A DNA stretch of 64,000 bases from NCBI GenBank assembly GCA_035772735.1, contig JASDFA010000003.1, positions 63,980,501-64,044,500 of the forward strand, in the 5' to 3' direction. Shown piece by piece: positions 23,241 to 34,751 of the stretch; within the stretch, counting starts at the first letter, position 1, and each line of letters starts with the position of its first letter. The position numbers and the translations under genes were made by a program. Under the pieces are notes generated by a model that was not told where the DNA came from, ran no database searches, and was given only the letters and a program-made list of their open reading frames with translations. Source of the stretch: Datura wrightii. Lineage: Eukaryota > Streptophyta > Magnoliopsida > Solanales > Solanaceae.

Positions 23241-25690
23241 CTGGAGAATCTGACAAGTAATCTACCGGTATAACTAAAGCTTTATCTGGCCTTCTGACCG
23301 CATGCTAAGGCTACTGGTTGCTAAGGTAATCTTGAACAACTATCTGCACACCATGTGCCCGCATCTGATCAGGGGGGGGGTCCTGATATTGATCATGACC
23401 TCTAACGATCTGGCTGCATAATCTTAAGTAACTGAATAGTCGAATGACCCGAATGTGGCAGTAGTCTAGCAATGCTCTAACTGTCCTACTTGAGTACTTA
23501 TAGTTCGTGCATAACCGCAAACTCGTGGGCATCTAACTGCTCTGTTATTTTGCTAAAACCACTGTAAGGCTGGACTTATTCAACTTACTCCCAGGCGATC
23601 AATCTCTGGACCTTCACGGGGAGTCTACTGATCCCCTGATCTTAATAAACACTGTGCTAGCAGGGTACTATCAATTTCTTATGCCTTGTGTGTATCCACT
23701 TGGATTTATACTGCTATTCTGGGGAATTCTCAGTCTTATGAGTTATTCTGTAAATACTGGCCTTCTGCTAGGGCTTTGTATCTAAATATCTTACAAAAGC
23801 CAGCTGAAATACTAGTCTGTCGCTGACTACTGATGTGGACCCTTCCCTGGGGTACCCACGGGTATTCTGACTGGGGCGGCCGACTGACTTATGGGGTGTT
23901 TCGCATAATAACTGCTAGGTTGGCTACGGCCGACTGTTGCCTATAAGGCTGGGAAAACGACGTATGACCACTTAATATGCTAGAAGAATTCTGATATTGC
24001 TAACCTCTGAAATTTGCCCATTCGGCCTCTAATCCTGGTTCTAGCACATGCGCTACTGTTACCGATCTTCAGGGATGCCTCCCTGCTAATACAGGCGCCA
24101 GCTGGTTGATAGACCGTCTAACTGCGCCCTTATTATCTAGCCATCTGTTTTAGGCCATTAATTCTGGTAAGCTCCTAGAGCCTCGATCCGACAACAACAC
24201 ATGAATCTATCAACTTAATAACTGAGAACTGAGATAGTTTTTATGACTTCATACGTAACTCACACTTAATCCGCCCTCTCTCTTCTTCTTTTCTTCCTTT
24301 CTTCTCCCTCTTTCTTCTCCTTTTCTTTCTTTTTTTTTTTTTTTTGTTTTTGTTTTTTGGTCCCCCAATGCAATTTGTATAGGCTTTCTATTACTAATCA
24401 GCATCGGTGATTGTAGCCCTTATAGGCAGCCACTCACAACATATCTATGATCTGTATACATATATATCGCTAGCTACGTACAATATGTACTGATTTCTGT
24501 GGTAGTTCATAATCTCTGACAGGTTCTGCTGAGTCTCACATCGTACATGATACATTGCTTCTACGGCCTAATACCATCTCTTGCCCTGACTTATCATTTC
24601 ATTGCATTGTCACCCCATTCTGAAAGTAACAAACATAAACATTCTAGTTATTGTCTGCTGTTTAAAATTCCGCCACTCTTGCGATGTAGGGGTCGACATT
24701 TGAATCCTGTAGCCTTACTAAGCATATGCTGAGAGCCCATGTCTATCTGCTGGGCCTTATCTCTAGGCCACACTAGATTAGAATTGCTGTATCGGTAACT
24801 CCTTAACTTTTCCATAGCGGACATACTGCGGTATTCTGAACCGCGATCTTACTGTCAGTGCGAAGCTTAATCCTTAATACAATACTTTATCAATCCGGGG
24901 TAGTTCTAATTTCCCCACAACATCTGACATTCTTGCTTCTTCCTCTCATCTTGCTTAAACTGAACTCTAGAGTTCAAGGTACCTGCCTTTCGTTACTAAT
25001 GAGATTACTGATCAAGCCTCGGCCTATACTTCTTCTGACGTATATTCAAGCCCATCTGATTCACATGACCTCTATATCTTTCGATGTTACAACTAGATCA
25101 TAACTATAATCTTACAGGTATGATTTGCTATCTGGTAGCGTATATGGCGGACTTGGCCTTTTTCTGACTCAAACTTGACTATTATTAGGCATTCATCACT
25201 AGCAGGTCTGTTACCCCTACTTCGGGTAAGCTAACAGTCTTACTTTCTCTACTGGCTTATTGTCATAAGGGTCTGCACAACTTACGTAATCTTAGGGGCT
25301 CTTTATACTTTCTAACACTTACTAGGATCAATCAACCCATCTTTACTTACTGCATGCTTTGGTAACCCCATCTCTATGCCCTTCTACTATACTGGTATCA
25401 AAACCAAAAGGTGGGAATAGCCCTTTTCTTATTGCAACAAGTAAAAGCATTTAACTATATCCAACCCAAAAAGATGTATTTGGGATTCCTGCATTTCCCC
25501 CTCTTTCTTATACTTACCTGGTGGTCTGACCTTATCTGTAATCATAATCAGATCTCATATAACTAATAAATAATTCAACTCACTTATACATTATACTTCT
25601 GACTTCCTATTCTGACGTTATCAACGTATACTGGGAGTAATGCCAATAAGGGTATCACGCTGGGAGGTCTATGATACCTCCTCCTGCTGC
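23241..25690 (-). other. Chr-B degenerate gag-protease interval
   Basis: By position this should hold gag, protease and early RT, and its length matches the corresponding Chr-D interval. I cannot align it to Chr-D by eye, and no frame exceeds about 80 codons. A minus-strand stretch near 24060-23830 has a Ser/Gln-rich composition like the C-terminal gag linker of other chromoviruses. A long pyrimidine tract with a T run lies at 24265-24356. Confidence 0.4.
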
Positions 25691-25986
25691 TGTAGTTATC
25701 ATGTAACTGATTGATACTCTCTTCCGTTGCTATTTCTGATCTTCTGCCTGTGATAGGGTAATGCTGATCTGCCCTAGTATCTATAATCAGAGAATACGGT
25801 AAGTTCTCAGGGACTCAACCCTATACTGTACCGCTCTAAAGCACGACTGACTGAGAAAGAAGGGTAACCATCATATCATGCCTCGCAGCCTCCTGCCTAT
25901 AGTATGTGGTGCACAACACATCCATAGACAAGACTCTACTTAGCACGGCTTGCAGACTCCCTGGGATACGACCTGCTCTGATACCA
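25691..25986 (-). other. Chr-B leader and primer binding site (initiator tRNA-Met type)
   Basis: Plus-strand GCTCTGATACCA (25975-25986) is the exact 3' end of initiator tRNA-Met, 4 bp from the LTR. The leader aligns with that of Chr-D, sharing the CTCCTGCCTATAGTAT block near 25890. Confidence 0.85.
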
Positions 25987-25990
25987 AGTT

Positions 25991-26425
25991 TGTCACACCC
26001 CGCCTTGGGGGTATGACTGGCACCTGGTGCCCTACTAGGACCTGACCTGCTGGACTGTTAAGCCTGGGCACATCTGGTACCTGGCTGGCTCTAACTCATA
26101 TTTCTAGAAACGAAGGGCTATATAACGGCTGTAAATACAGCCCCCGGCCCGTTGGCCTATAGCCTCTATACCTGTACTAGCAGCTGACCAGAAACATACT
26201 AATTCAGAGGAACCTATGCGGGCCGACAAGGCCACCATGCTGTCTAGTTATCTGCAACTCAATCATAACGCATGAAAAGAACTACGTGACCGGCAAGGTC
26301 ACCACTACTGGCAAACTATGGCCCCACACGGCCATCATAAAAGGAAGAAAGAGTAAAGGCAACTATACAACTGCACGGCCCCACACGACCGGCTCATCTG
26401 ACCATAGGGAATATATACAGACTGC
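25991..26425 (-). repeat. 5' LTR of Chr-B, outer piece
   Basis: This aligns with 18733-19169 and is cut at ACTGC (26421-26425), the target duplication of Ath-3. The LTR continues at 39354. Confidence 0.92.
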
Positions 26426-27891
26426 TGATCTTGGGCAGATTTATATGCCCAAGTGATACTCAAACGTATCATTTTTACCTTGTTTGATGTGCAATGTGTA
26501 TATAATATCATGTATTTGGTAATAAAATGCGAATTTATACTAACCAACATGATTAGCATTTGTTTTGCAGGATAACGTGATTTTTAAGAGCTAAAATGCG
26601 TGTTGGAACTATGTCGGAGTTGGACTTGGATGCGAGCGTGGAAAAGACCTCGGATGGCATATTTTGCAGTGGCTCCGCGATGGTGCCGTGCCACGCTGAC
26701 ATCGCGGTAGCTCAATGCCTGGGCAGAAATAAAAGTGGCAATTTCCAGTGTGCCTGCGCGTCAGCTCCGTGGCACGGAGACAGGCCTCCGCGATGGCCTC
26801 CGTGCCACGTTGAGGCTAATTATCCGGACCATGCAATTTCCAGAGAGGGTCCGCGTCCACGCCGTGTCACGGAGGCAGTGCTCCGCGTTGGCCTCCGTGA
26901 CACGTTGCTTGTTATTCCGGGAAAATTTTCCCACTAGTATAAATAGCACACTTAGGTTATTTTTAAAGGGAGTTTTTTTAGTTTTAGTTTTTTTAGCCTG
27001 AGTTCAGAAGTGGGAGCAGGAATGTGGTTTTGTGGCAGTTGAAGAATAGAAAAGATAAGAGTTTTCTTCTCTTCCCTTCTTCTTTCCTTCAATTGTATGC
27101 ATGATTCACACTTATTCTAGGATGATTAATCCAAGAATGAGTGGCTAATTCCTTTCTTGCTGAGGTTTTGAACTTGTGTAATGAATGTTGGTAATAATTG
27201 ATATGGTTTCTTCTTCTTCTTGCATGTTGTTCTATTAATTCTTGTGCTTATTACATTCTTGATTGGCCACCATTAATGTATATCTAAAAAGTCCAATTTC
27301 ACTCGAGAGAGCATGAAATTGGAAAGTTGTGAATTAATAGTGTATTGTTCTTAACTTGATTTGGGAAAATTTGGTTTTGATGTGCTTTCTTGATAGAAAT
27401 ATACTTGAAAGCCGTATTAGTCAATTTAGGAACCGGAATTGTAGTGTTAGGTCATAAATTGCATTTGATCACAGAAATGTAGACGAATGGTTTATGAATC
27501 TAAAGTGAAATTAAATACGGAAGTTTTAATTTCTAGGCAAACGTTCTTGGCTAGCAATATGAAGAAGAAGATGACCAAATTATCATGATTATCAAGTTCA
27601 TTACTCGTTCTTAACCTTGGCATGTGCATATCCATTGTCTAAACTCAACGTAAATAGTAGTTATTAATTTTAGTAGATAATTAGTTTAGAAACAAAACTC
27701 ACTCAAATCTTGGTTGGATTGTTGTTAACATAGTTAGAAATAGAATAGAGATATAGTAAACTAGGCAGTTTTGCATATCTAGAGCAGCCTCCTTGGATCG
27801 ATACTTGGCTACTTAGCCACTTTATTACTTGTTTGACCACGTACACTTGCGTGTCGGTGTATAATATATACCGAGCAGCAGACCGCGAACA
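26426..27891 (+). repeat. 5' LTR of Ath-3
   Basis: It starts TGATCTTGGGCAGATT and ends CGCGAACA. Promoter at 26687-26945. The R/U5 half carries the family-wide phrase TCACTCGAGAGAGCA (27299) and ends near CACTTGCGTGT. The 113-codon open frame at 26596-26937 is an accident of the palindromic block. Confidence 0.95.
26687..26945 (+). promoter_or_regulatory. Ath-3 LTR promoter: five CGTGNCACG sites and TATA box
   Basis: The sites start at 26687 (centre C), 26768 (G), 26801 (C), 26863 (T) and 26896 (A). Any central base is allowed while the palindromic arms are invariant. The last four form two pairs spaced exactly 33 bp, and the nearest site ends 33 bp before TATAAATA (26938-26945). A 14-bp perfect palindrome GGGAAAATTTTCCC (26919-26932) lies between. 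The 3' LTR copy has its TATA box at 38395-38402. Confidence 0.7.
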
Positions 27892-27897
27892 AGTTTT

Positions 27898-27915
27898 TGG
27901 CGCCGTTGCCGGGGA
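27898..27915 (+). other. Primer binding site of Ath-3 (tRNA-Asp)
   Basis: TGGCGCCGTTGCCGGGGA is perfectly complementary to the 3' end of plant tRNA-Asp including CCA. It sits 6 bp after the LTR. Confidence 0.93.
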
Positions 27916-28031
27916 GGCTAGGCGATTTGTAAAATTTTGTTTAGTGTAAATTTACTGTATTTGTATTTTTATTTTCTTAAGTGTTAACAACTTGGTCTTA
28001 GCCTGTACTTTGCAGATTTTTATTTCTGTGA

Positions 28032-30156
28032 ACACTGGCAAGGGACAAGGAGCTGGTGGAATCTTACTTAGAGCCAAAACGTGAATTGCACAGTCAACGT
28101 AGAGAAGCTCTTCGGAAGAAGTTGCAGTTGCTCAAACAGTCTATGATGGAGCAACCCAATCCACCAGTTGTGCGGGCAGTGTTAGTGCCCGAGGAAGTAG
28201 CAGCCAGGCCGGTTCGCGAGGTGGCAATCCCACACGCTAATAATGTACATTCCAGCATCCGCAAACCAGAGCCTGGGGGGAGATTTGAGTTAAAGCAAAA
28301 TATGGTGCAACTTTTACACACTAGCGGGCAGTTTACCGGTCTCCCTCACGAAGATCCGCAACAACATCTCCAGAACTTTTTGGAGATAAGTGACACTTAC
28401 ATCCCCGCTGGAGTGTCACCTTATTTCCATTTTCCTTACTTGGTGAAGCCAAGAGGTGGTTAAAAGCTGAACCACCCAACTCTATATCAACGTGGGATGA
28501 TCTTGCAAAGAAGTTCTTGATCAGATTTTTCCCTTCAGGTAAAACAGCTAAACTTAGAAGTCAGATTCTAAGTTTCAAACAGAGGGAAGGAGAAAATCTT
28601 TATCAAGCCTGGGAAAGATTCAAGTCCATGTTGCGGGACTATCCTCATCATCATCAGTCAAATGAGGTGTTGGTCCACACTTTTATTGAGGGTTTGGAAC
28701 CCCACACTAAAATTTTGTTAGACTCAGCAGCTGGAGGGCAAGCGCTGGAGAAGACTTATGAGGAGCTGTACACTTTGCTCAACCGAATTTCACAAGGTAA
28801 TCCGGAATGGAATGCAGATTCTTCAAGAGGTGGAGCAAGGAAAGCAGCGGGAGTGCTTGAAGTGGATGGATTCACAGCTATCGCTGCACAGATAGCTGCT
28901 TTGCAAAATTAGTTAAAGACTCACTTCAGCAATATGAATTTGAACCAGCCGTCAGCCTCAGTTAATGCAGTCCAACAGATGTGGTGTGAAGTGTGTGGTA
29001 GTAGTGAGCATTCAGCTGAATGCTGTGGTGCAAATCCTGATTCTGTCAACTTTGTGGGCAATGCACAGAGGAATCAACAGCAGTTTGGTGGTGGCTACAA
29101 CTCGAATTGGAGGAATCATCCAAATTTTTCGTGGGGTAGCAATAATCAACAAGGCCAGGGTTCAGGGCAGGGTATGCACAGAAACCAAGGAGGGCAACAA
29201 GGCTATCAGAATCAGTTTAGAAATCACAATGCCCCTCCTCCACCACCATCACCGACTATTGAGGAAATGTTCAAGACCATGATTGCCAACCAGGCACAAT
29301 TGCAGGCTGACTATGTCAAACTGGCGGCCGAAGTAAAGAACAATCAATTGGCAACCAAGGCTCTTGAATATCAGTTTGGGCAATTTGCCAGTGCCCAAAA
29401 TACTAGACCAAGGGGAGGACTACCTAGCGACACGGATCCCAATCCTAAGCAGGTAAATGCAGTGACCACGAGGAGTGGTTTACAATTAAAGGAGGTGGAA
29501 CCGGAAAGACCACCTCAGAAGTCAGGAGCAGCAGATGTTGAGGGAGAACAAACCTCAGATACGGGGAAGACCAAAGAAGCTGAACCAACAAGGCCTCCAC
29601 CCCCGTTCCCTCAACGACTTAAGAAACACAAGGAGGAGGCGTGTTTCTAGAAATTCATGGAGGTACTTAAATAGGTACATGTTAACTTACCTCTTGTTGA
29701 TGTCTTGCAGGGTGTGCCAAAATATGCAAAGTATATCAAAGACATCGTGGCCAACAAAAGTCGCTTGACCGAGTATGCCACGGTGGCTTTAACGGAGGAA
29801 TGCACATCCCGTATTCAGAACAGGTTGCCCACTAAACTGAAGGATCCTGGAAGTTTTACTATCCAGCTGACGATTGGGCAAAGTATCCGAGCTCGTGGGT
29901 TATGCGACTTGGGGGCAAGTATAAATCTGATGCCATCTTCGGTATTCAGAAAGTTAGGGCTAGGGAGTCCTAGACCTACAACAGTGATCTTGCAGCTAGC
30001 AGACAGGTCTTTAGCTAAGCCGGATGGCATAGTTGAGGATGTGCTAGTGCAGGTAGGCTCCCTCATTTTTCCGGTAGATTTCATTGTTTTGGATTTTGAG
30101 CCAGATGCGGAAGTCCCATTTATTTTGGGACGACCATTTTTGGCAACCGGAAAGCA
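28032..30156 (+). pseudogene. gag: Ath-3 gag-protease
   Basis: The coding frame begins near TLARDKELVES with no convincing AUG. A TTTGCAG acceptor-like site lies upstream (28011-28017). Domains are the gag core (FELKQNMVQLL, FLEISDTYIPAG, IRFFPSGKTAKLRS), the zinc knuckle CEVCGSSEHSAECC (about 28988), an Asn/Gln-rich linker, a coiled region and protease with CDLGASINLMP (about 29904) and VPFILGRPFLATG. Compared with Ath-2, a 19-bp deletion near 28420 shifts the frame. Stops lie at 28910, 29648 and 29672, and a second small indel near 30150 shifts into the RT frame. The zinc knuckle would bind element RNA; the protease would mature the polyprotein. Confidence 0.92.
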
Positions 30157-33100
30157 TTGATCGATGTAGCTGTGGGTCAACTCACGATGCAAGCACAAGA
30201 CAAGGTGGAGGTATTTGATGTGTTAAAAGCCATGAAGCTTCCGGCTATACATGAGGAGCTTTCGGAAATCAGCGTGGTTGAACATGTAGAAAGTACGCCG
30301 GCTGTTGAATCTCAAGACCCATTGGAGAGAGCGCTTACGCATTCTGATCATTTTGGGGATGGAGAAGCTTGTGGAATGGTTCAATTGTTGGATGGAGCAC
30401 CTAAATATCCAAGAAGACAGGAATTTCAGTCCTTGATGAGATCACTAGAGCCGTTGCCGAAACCGTCGGTTGAGGAGACACCGAAATTGGAGCTGAAAGA
30501 ATTGCCTCCCCATTTAAAATATATCTTTTTGGGGGAGGGAGAGACGTTACCAGTTATTATCTCTGCAGACTTGACAGAGGAACAGGAACAGGCAGCTTTG
30601 GGGGTCTTAAGGAAGAGGAAGAAAGCAATGGGTTGGCAAATGTCCGACATTCAGGGTATAAATCCAGCTTTCTGCACGCACAGGATATTTATGGAGACAG
30701 GAGCCAATCCAACTGTTCAGCCACAGAGGAGACTTAATCCAGCAATGAAAGATGTGGTAAGGAAGGAAATAATTAAGTGGCTTGATGCAGGTGTAGTCTA
30801 CCCAATTTCAGACAGTGAGTGGGTCAGTCCCGTTCAATGTGTTCCTAAGAAAGGGGAGATGACTGTAATCACCAATGAGAAAAATGAGTTAATCCCCACA
30901 CGAACTGTCACAGGCTGGCGAATTTGTATGGACTACCGAAAACTAAATGAAGCCACGAGGAAAGACCATTACCCCATTCCTTTTATTGACCAAATACTTG
31001 ACAGGTTGGCAGGGCAGGAATATTATTGCTTTCTTGATGGGTACTCCGGCTATAACCAAATAGCCATCGCTCCTGAGGATCAAGAGAAGACGACGTTCAC
31101 CTGTCCTTATGGGACATATTCTTTCAGGCGAATGCCGTTTGGGTTATGCAATGCACCTGCCACATTCCAGAGATGCATGATGGCTATATTCCATGACATG
31201 GTTGAAGACTTTGTTGAGGTATTTATGGATGATTTTTCTGTTTTTGGTAATTCGTTTGCTACTTGCTTGCAGAATCTTGACAGGGTGCTGGCTCGATGTG
31301 AAGAATCCAATCTCGTGCTAAACTGGGAGAAATGCCACTTCTTAGTGAAGGAGGGGATTTTCCTGGGCCACAAAGTGTCTAAAAAGGGGTTAGAAGTCGA
31401 TCGTGCTAAAATTGAGGTTATTGAGAAATTGCCACCACCAGTATCCGTGAAAGGTGTACGCAGTTTTCTGGGACATGCAGGATTCTACAGACGATTCATT
31501 AAAAACTTTTCCAACATTTCTAGACCTCTATGAAGGCTGCTAGAAAAGGAGGTCAAGTTTGAATTAACCAATGAGTGTGTTGTAGAATTCGAAAAGTTGA
31601 AGCAGAAATTGATAGAAGCACCCATACTTACTTCTCCGGACTGGGAACAACCATTTGAGCTGATGTGTGATGCCAGTGATGTGGCTGTGGGAGCTGTATT
31701 GGGACAAAGGAAGAATAGAGTTTTTCACTCTATTTATTATGCAAGCAAGACGCTGAATACGGCTCAGAGCAATTACACAGTCACAGAAAAAGAAATGCTA
31801 GCTCTGGTGTTTGCATTTGACAAGTTCCGGTCTTATTTGGTGGGTTCGAAAGTGGTGGTGTACACTGATCATGCAGCTATTCGATACCTATTCAACAAGA
31901 AAGATGCTAAGCCCAGATTGATCAGATGGATTTTATTGCTACAGGAGTTTGACCTTGAGATTAGAGACAGAAAGGGGAGTGAAAATCAGGTAGCAGATCA
32001 CTTATCACGACTGGAGAGTCGGTCGCATGTGATGGAAAGTGATGACATTAATGAGGACTTCCCAGATGAGCAACTATTGGCAGTAGGAGAAGCAGAAGTT
32101 CCCTGGTATGCTGACATAGTCAACTTGCTAGTGAGCGGAGTTTACCCCCCTGAAGCAACAGACCAGCAAAGAAGAAAATTGAGGCATGACAGCCGATACT
32201 ATGTATGGGACGAGCCATATTTGTTCAAGCAGGGACCAGACCAGGTGATGAGAAGATGCATCCCAGAGAGTCAGGTAGCAGAGGTGCTACGGGGCTGCCA
32301 TTCGTCGTTTTATGGAGGGCATCACGGAGGTGAGAGAACAACACATAAGGTTCTTCAGTCAGGTTTCTTTTGGCCGACCCTGTTCAGAGACTCTATGGAG
32401 TATGTCAAAATGTGTGATAGATGTCAGCGGACAGGAACAATTGGCAGAAGACAAGAGATGCCTTTGCAGAACATACTGGAAGTTGAGCCCTTTGATGTAT
32501 GGGGCATTGATTTCATGGGTCCATTCCCACCGTCATTTGGAAATCGTTACATCTTGGTAGCTGTAGATTATGTATCAAAATGGGTGGAAGCAATAGCTTG
32601 CCCCAGGAATGATAACAAGGTAGTAACGAAGTTTGTGAAGAAACACATTCTCACAAGGTTTGGGACACCTCGAGCAATTATCAGTGACGGAGGAGCTCAT
32701 TTTGTCAATGCAAGCTTCAAGAAATTATTGGCTAAGTGTGGGGTGCGCCATAAAGTAGCCACAGCATACCACCCACAAACTAGTGGGCAAGTAGAGGTGT
32801 CAAATAGGGAGGTAAAACAGATTCTGCAGAAAACGGTGAACATTCAACGGAATGATTGGTCTGGTAAACTTGATGATGTGTTGTGGGCCTACCGAACTGC
32901 TTATAAGACACCGATTGGAACGTCACCATACCGATTGGTCTATGGCAAAGCATGTCATCTCCCGGTTGAACTAGAGCATCGAGCTTTCTGGGTCGTAAGA
33001 AAGTTAAATATGGACTTAGAGCTGGCGGGTAAAAAGAGATTGATGCAGCTCAACGAACTTGAGGAATTTCGCTGGCATGCCTATGAGAGTGCAAAGTACT

Positions 33101-33387
33101 ACAAGGAAAGAACCAAAAGATGGCATGACAAGCATGTGGTGCATCGCATTTTCGAACCAGGACAGAAAGTTTTGCTTTTTAATTCAAGATTAAAATTGTT
33201 TCCTGGTAAGCTGAGGTCTAAATGGTCTGGAGCGTTTGAAGTAGTGAGAATGACCCCTCATGGAGCGGTAGAGCTGTGGCAAGAAGATAGGAGTGCTACG
33301 TTCTTGGTAAATGGGCAGAGATGCAAGCACTACTGGGGAGATGACCATGATCGGGTCAAATCGTCCATCTCCCTAGTAGAAAATTGA
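30157..33387 (+). pseudogene. pol: Ath-3 reverse transcriptase, RNase H and integrase
   Basis: One frame with a single stop at 31531-31533. RT (about 30690-31500) shows WVSPVQCVPKKGEMT, CMDYRKLNEATRKDHYP, MPFGLCNAPATFQRCMM and the catalytic FMDDFSVFG. RNase H (31640-32010) shows CDASDVAVGAVLGQ, EKEMLAL, YTDHAAIRYLF and QVADHLSRLE, so its acidic residues are present. Integrase has an H-H-C-C finger (GCHSSFYGGHHGG to CDRCQ, about 32295-32435) and a core with WGIDFMGPFPP, IISDGGAHF and YHPQTSGQVEVSNRE, matching D-D-E. The C-terminus ends RCKHYWGDD. This is Athila-type order, without a chromodomain. Only the stop and the loss of a gag-linked frame disable it. Confidence 0.95.
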
Positions 33388-33398
33388 GCGTAAAGGCT

Positions 33399-33445
33399 GT
33401 CGAGCCGCGACGTTAAACCAGGCGCTGCACGGGAGGCAACCCGTG
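33399..33445 (+). other. Tandem hairpins after the pol stop, Ath-3
   Basis: Hairpin 1 (33399-33411) is GTCG-AGCCG-CGAC. Hairpin 2 (33428-33445) is CACGGG-AGGCAA-CCCGTG. They begin 12 bp after the pol stop. Ath-2 (41549-41595) and Ath-4 (52018-52066, minus) carry the same pair; in Ath-4 the stems differ but still pair, while the AGGCAA loop is kept. Confidence 0.75.
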
Positions 33446-33705
33446 AAAAATATTTTTCTTTCTTTTTCCTTAGTGTAAAGTTTTTCTTTTATTTTATTTT
33501 CTTTTCTTTTTCTTGACTAGGTTTAGATGTGCATTTTAATTAGCAATTTTTATTTTTTTAGTAGGGAATCTAGTCATTTAACCAATTTTTGTTTAGTGAG
33601 GTGATTTTCAGGTATACCGGAGGAAAAATACGTGGAATCGAGAAAATGAGGCGAGGTATGAAAAATAAAATTTGATAGTGAAACAGAGCACTGGCGCGTT
33701 GGCGC

Positions 33706-33905
33706 CGTGTCACGGAGGCAATGCTCCGCGTTGGCCTCCGTGACACGTTGAAGGCAAATCTGGAATTTTTAAAATTCCAGTAAGCCAACGCGTTGGCTCC
33801 GTGTCACGGAGGAGGGCCTCCGCGTTACCCTCCGTGACACGTTGCCCTTATCCCAGTACCGGGTCACACCGGGTTTACGGGTGACCCGCGTGGTTTCTTA
33901 ATAAA
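33706..33905 (+). promoter_or_regulatory. Candidate internal promoter upstream of ORF3, Ath-3
   Basis: Two palindrome pairs occur, 33706/33739 and 33800/33833, each spaced 33 bp and nearly identical to the LTR promoter module. They are followed by a GGGTCAC...GTGACCC inverted repeat (about 33864-33890) and a TATA-like TTAATAAAAACCCC near 33897. A further CGTGCCACG lies at about 33983. ORF3 begins 0.85 kb downstream after a putative intron. Ath-2 has the equivalent block at 41865-42075. Confidence 0.5.
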
Positions 33906-34041
33906 AACCCCTGATTTCGCCCCTATTTTCCTCATTCCCTCTTCCCTCCGTGACCAAACACCCATTCCCCTACCCCCAAGCACCGTGCCACGTTAATAGG
34001 CAAGGAAAACGTCAAGTTTTCATCGATTCTTCAATTCCAAG

Positions 34042-34746
34042 GTATGTTTTCATCGTCTATCTCAAATTTTTGGCGATTTTTGTCGATTTTGAGCATGTGA
34101 GGTGAGATATATCACCCTAGGTAGAAATTAAACATGACGTGAATTATTTTGCGATTGATTGTGTTCGGATTGTTGTAGTTGACGAGTGAACTTATCGATT
34201 GATTGAATAATTCATTGTTGATTATCGAATTGAGTTCTAGGGCTTGGGGTTGTTGAATTTTAACTTGGGTAACTTGATAGTTTGATGAAATTGATGCCGG
34301 GGTGTGTTTATTATTTGAGATAAGTCGTGGTAAATATTGTATAATTGGTGAAAGACGACTAATTCTCGATTTTGTGTGGGACATTGCGTAATATGTGAAT
34401 TGGTTGAATTGCTTAGATTAGTGTATATAAAATGTTTGTATTGTTGTTTCTATTTTGTTGTTGTTATTGTTGCTAAGTGCTATGGGTGAATAGCTGTCGA
34501 TAGTAGGATTGGGTTAGCTGTATGAAGTCTGAGTAGTTCGCTAGCCGTTATGCTGTCGAATTTTTGTGAACGCACTAAGCAATATGTTTATAGTGATTGT
34601 GCTGGGGGTGTAAATAGAGCTATCCTTGCTAACATGTTGTAAATATTGTTAAAGACTAAGTGTGGGGTAAATTTTGTTTAACCCGACCTTAGCTGAAGCT
34701 AGCAAGTTTTTAGCTTAACGTTGTGCTTGTCTGTGTAAATTGACAG
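34042..34746 (+). other. Putative leader intron before ORF3, Ath-3
   Basis: The 5' splice site is CAAG|GTATGTTT (34042) and the 3' splice site TTGACAG|GTA (34746), six bases before the ORF3 AUG. In Ath-2 both sites are conserved (TAAG|GTATGTTC at 42205; TTTACAG|GAA at 42895) with a similar length (705 against 691 bp), although the intron body has diverged. A polypurine-like TAAGTGTGGGGTAA (34657-34670) lies inside it. Confidence 0.55.
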
Positions 34747-34751
34747 GTACA

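Noticed and set aside
24265..24356. Pyrimidine and T-rich tract as a possible poly(A) tail of a LINE or SINE on the minus strand.
   Set aside because: No reverse transcriptase of LINE type, no SINE promoter boxes and no clear target duplication around it; treated as low complexity.
26596..26937. A 113-codon open frame in the Ath-3 LTR, repeated in the 3' copy (38053-38394), with overlapping frames on both strands.
   Set aside because: It coincides with the GC-rich palindrome block, is open on several frames at once, lies upstream of the TATA box and is not preserved as protein in the other Athila-like LTRs.
27898..27915. tRNA-Asp-like sequence as a possible tRNA gene, here and at the other primer sites.
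   Set aside because: Only the last 18 bases of the tRNA are present, at a fixed 6 bp from an LTR; they are primer binding sites.
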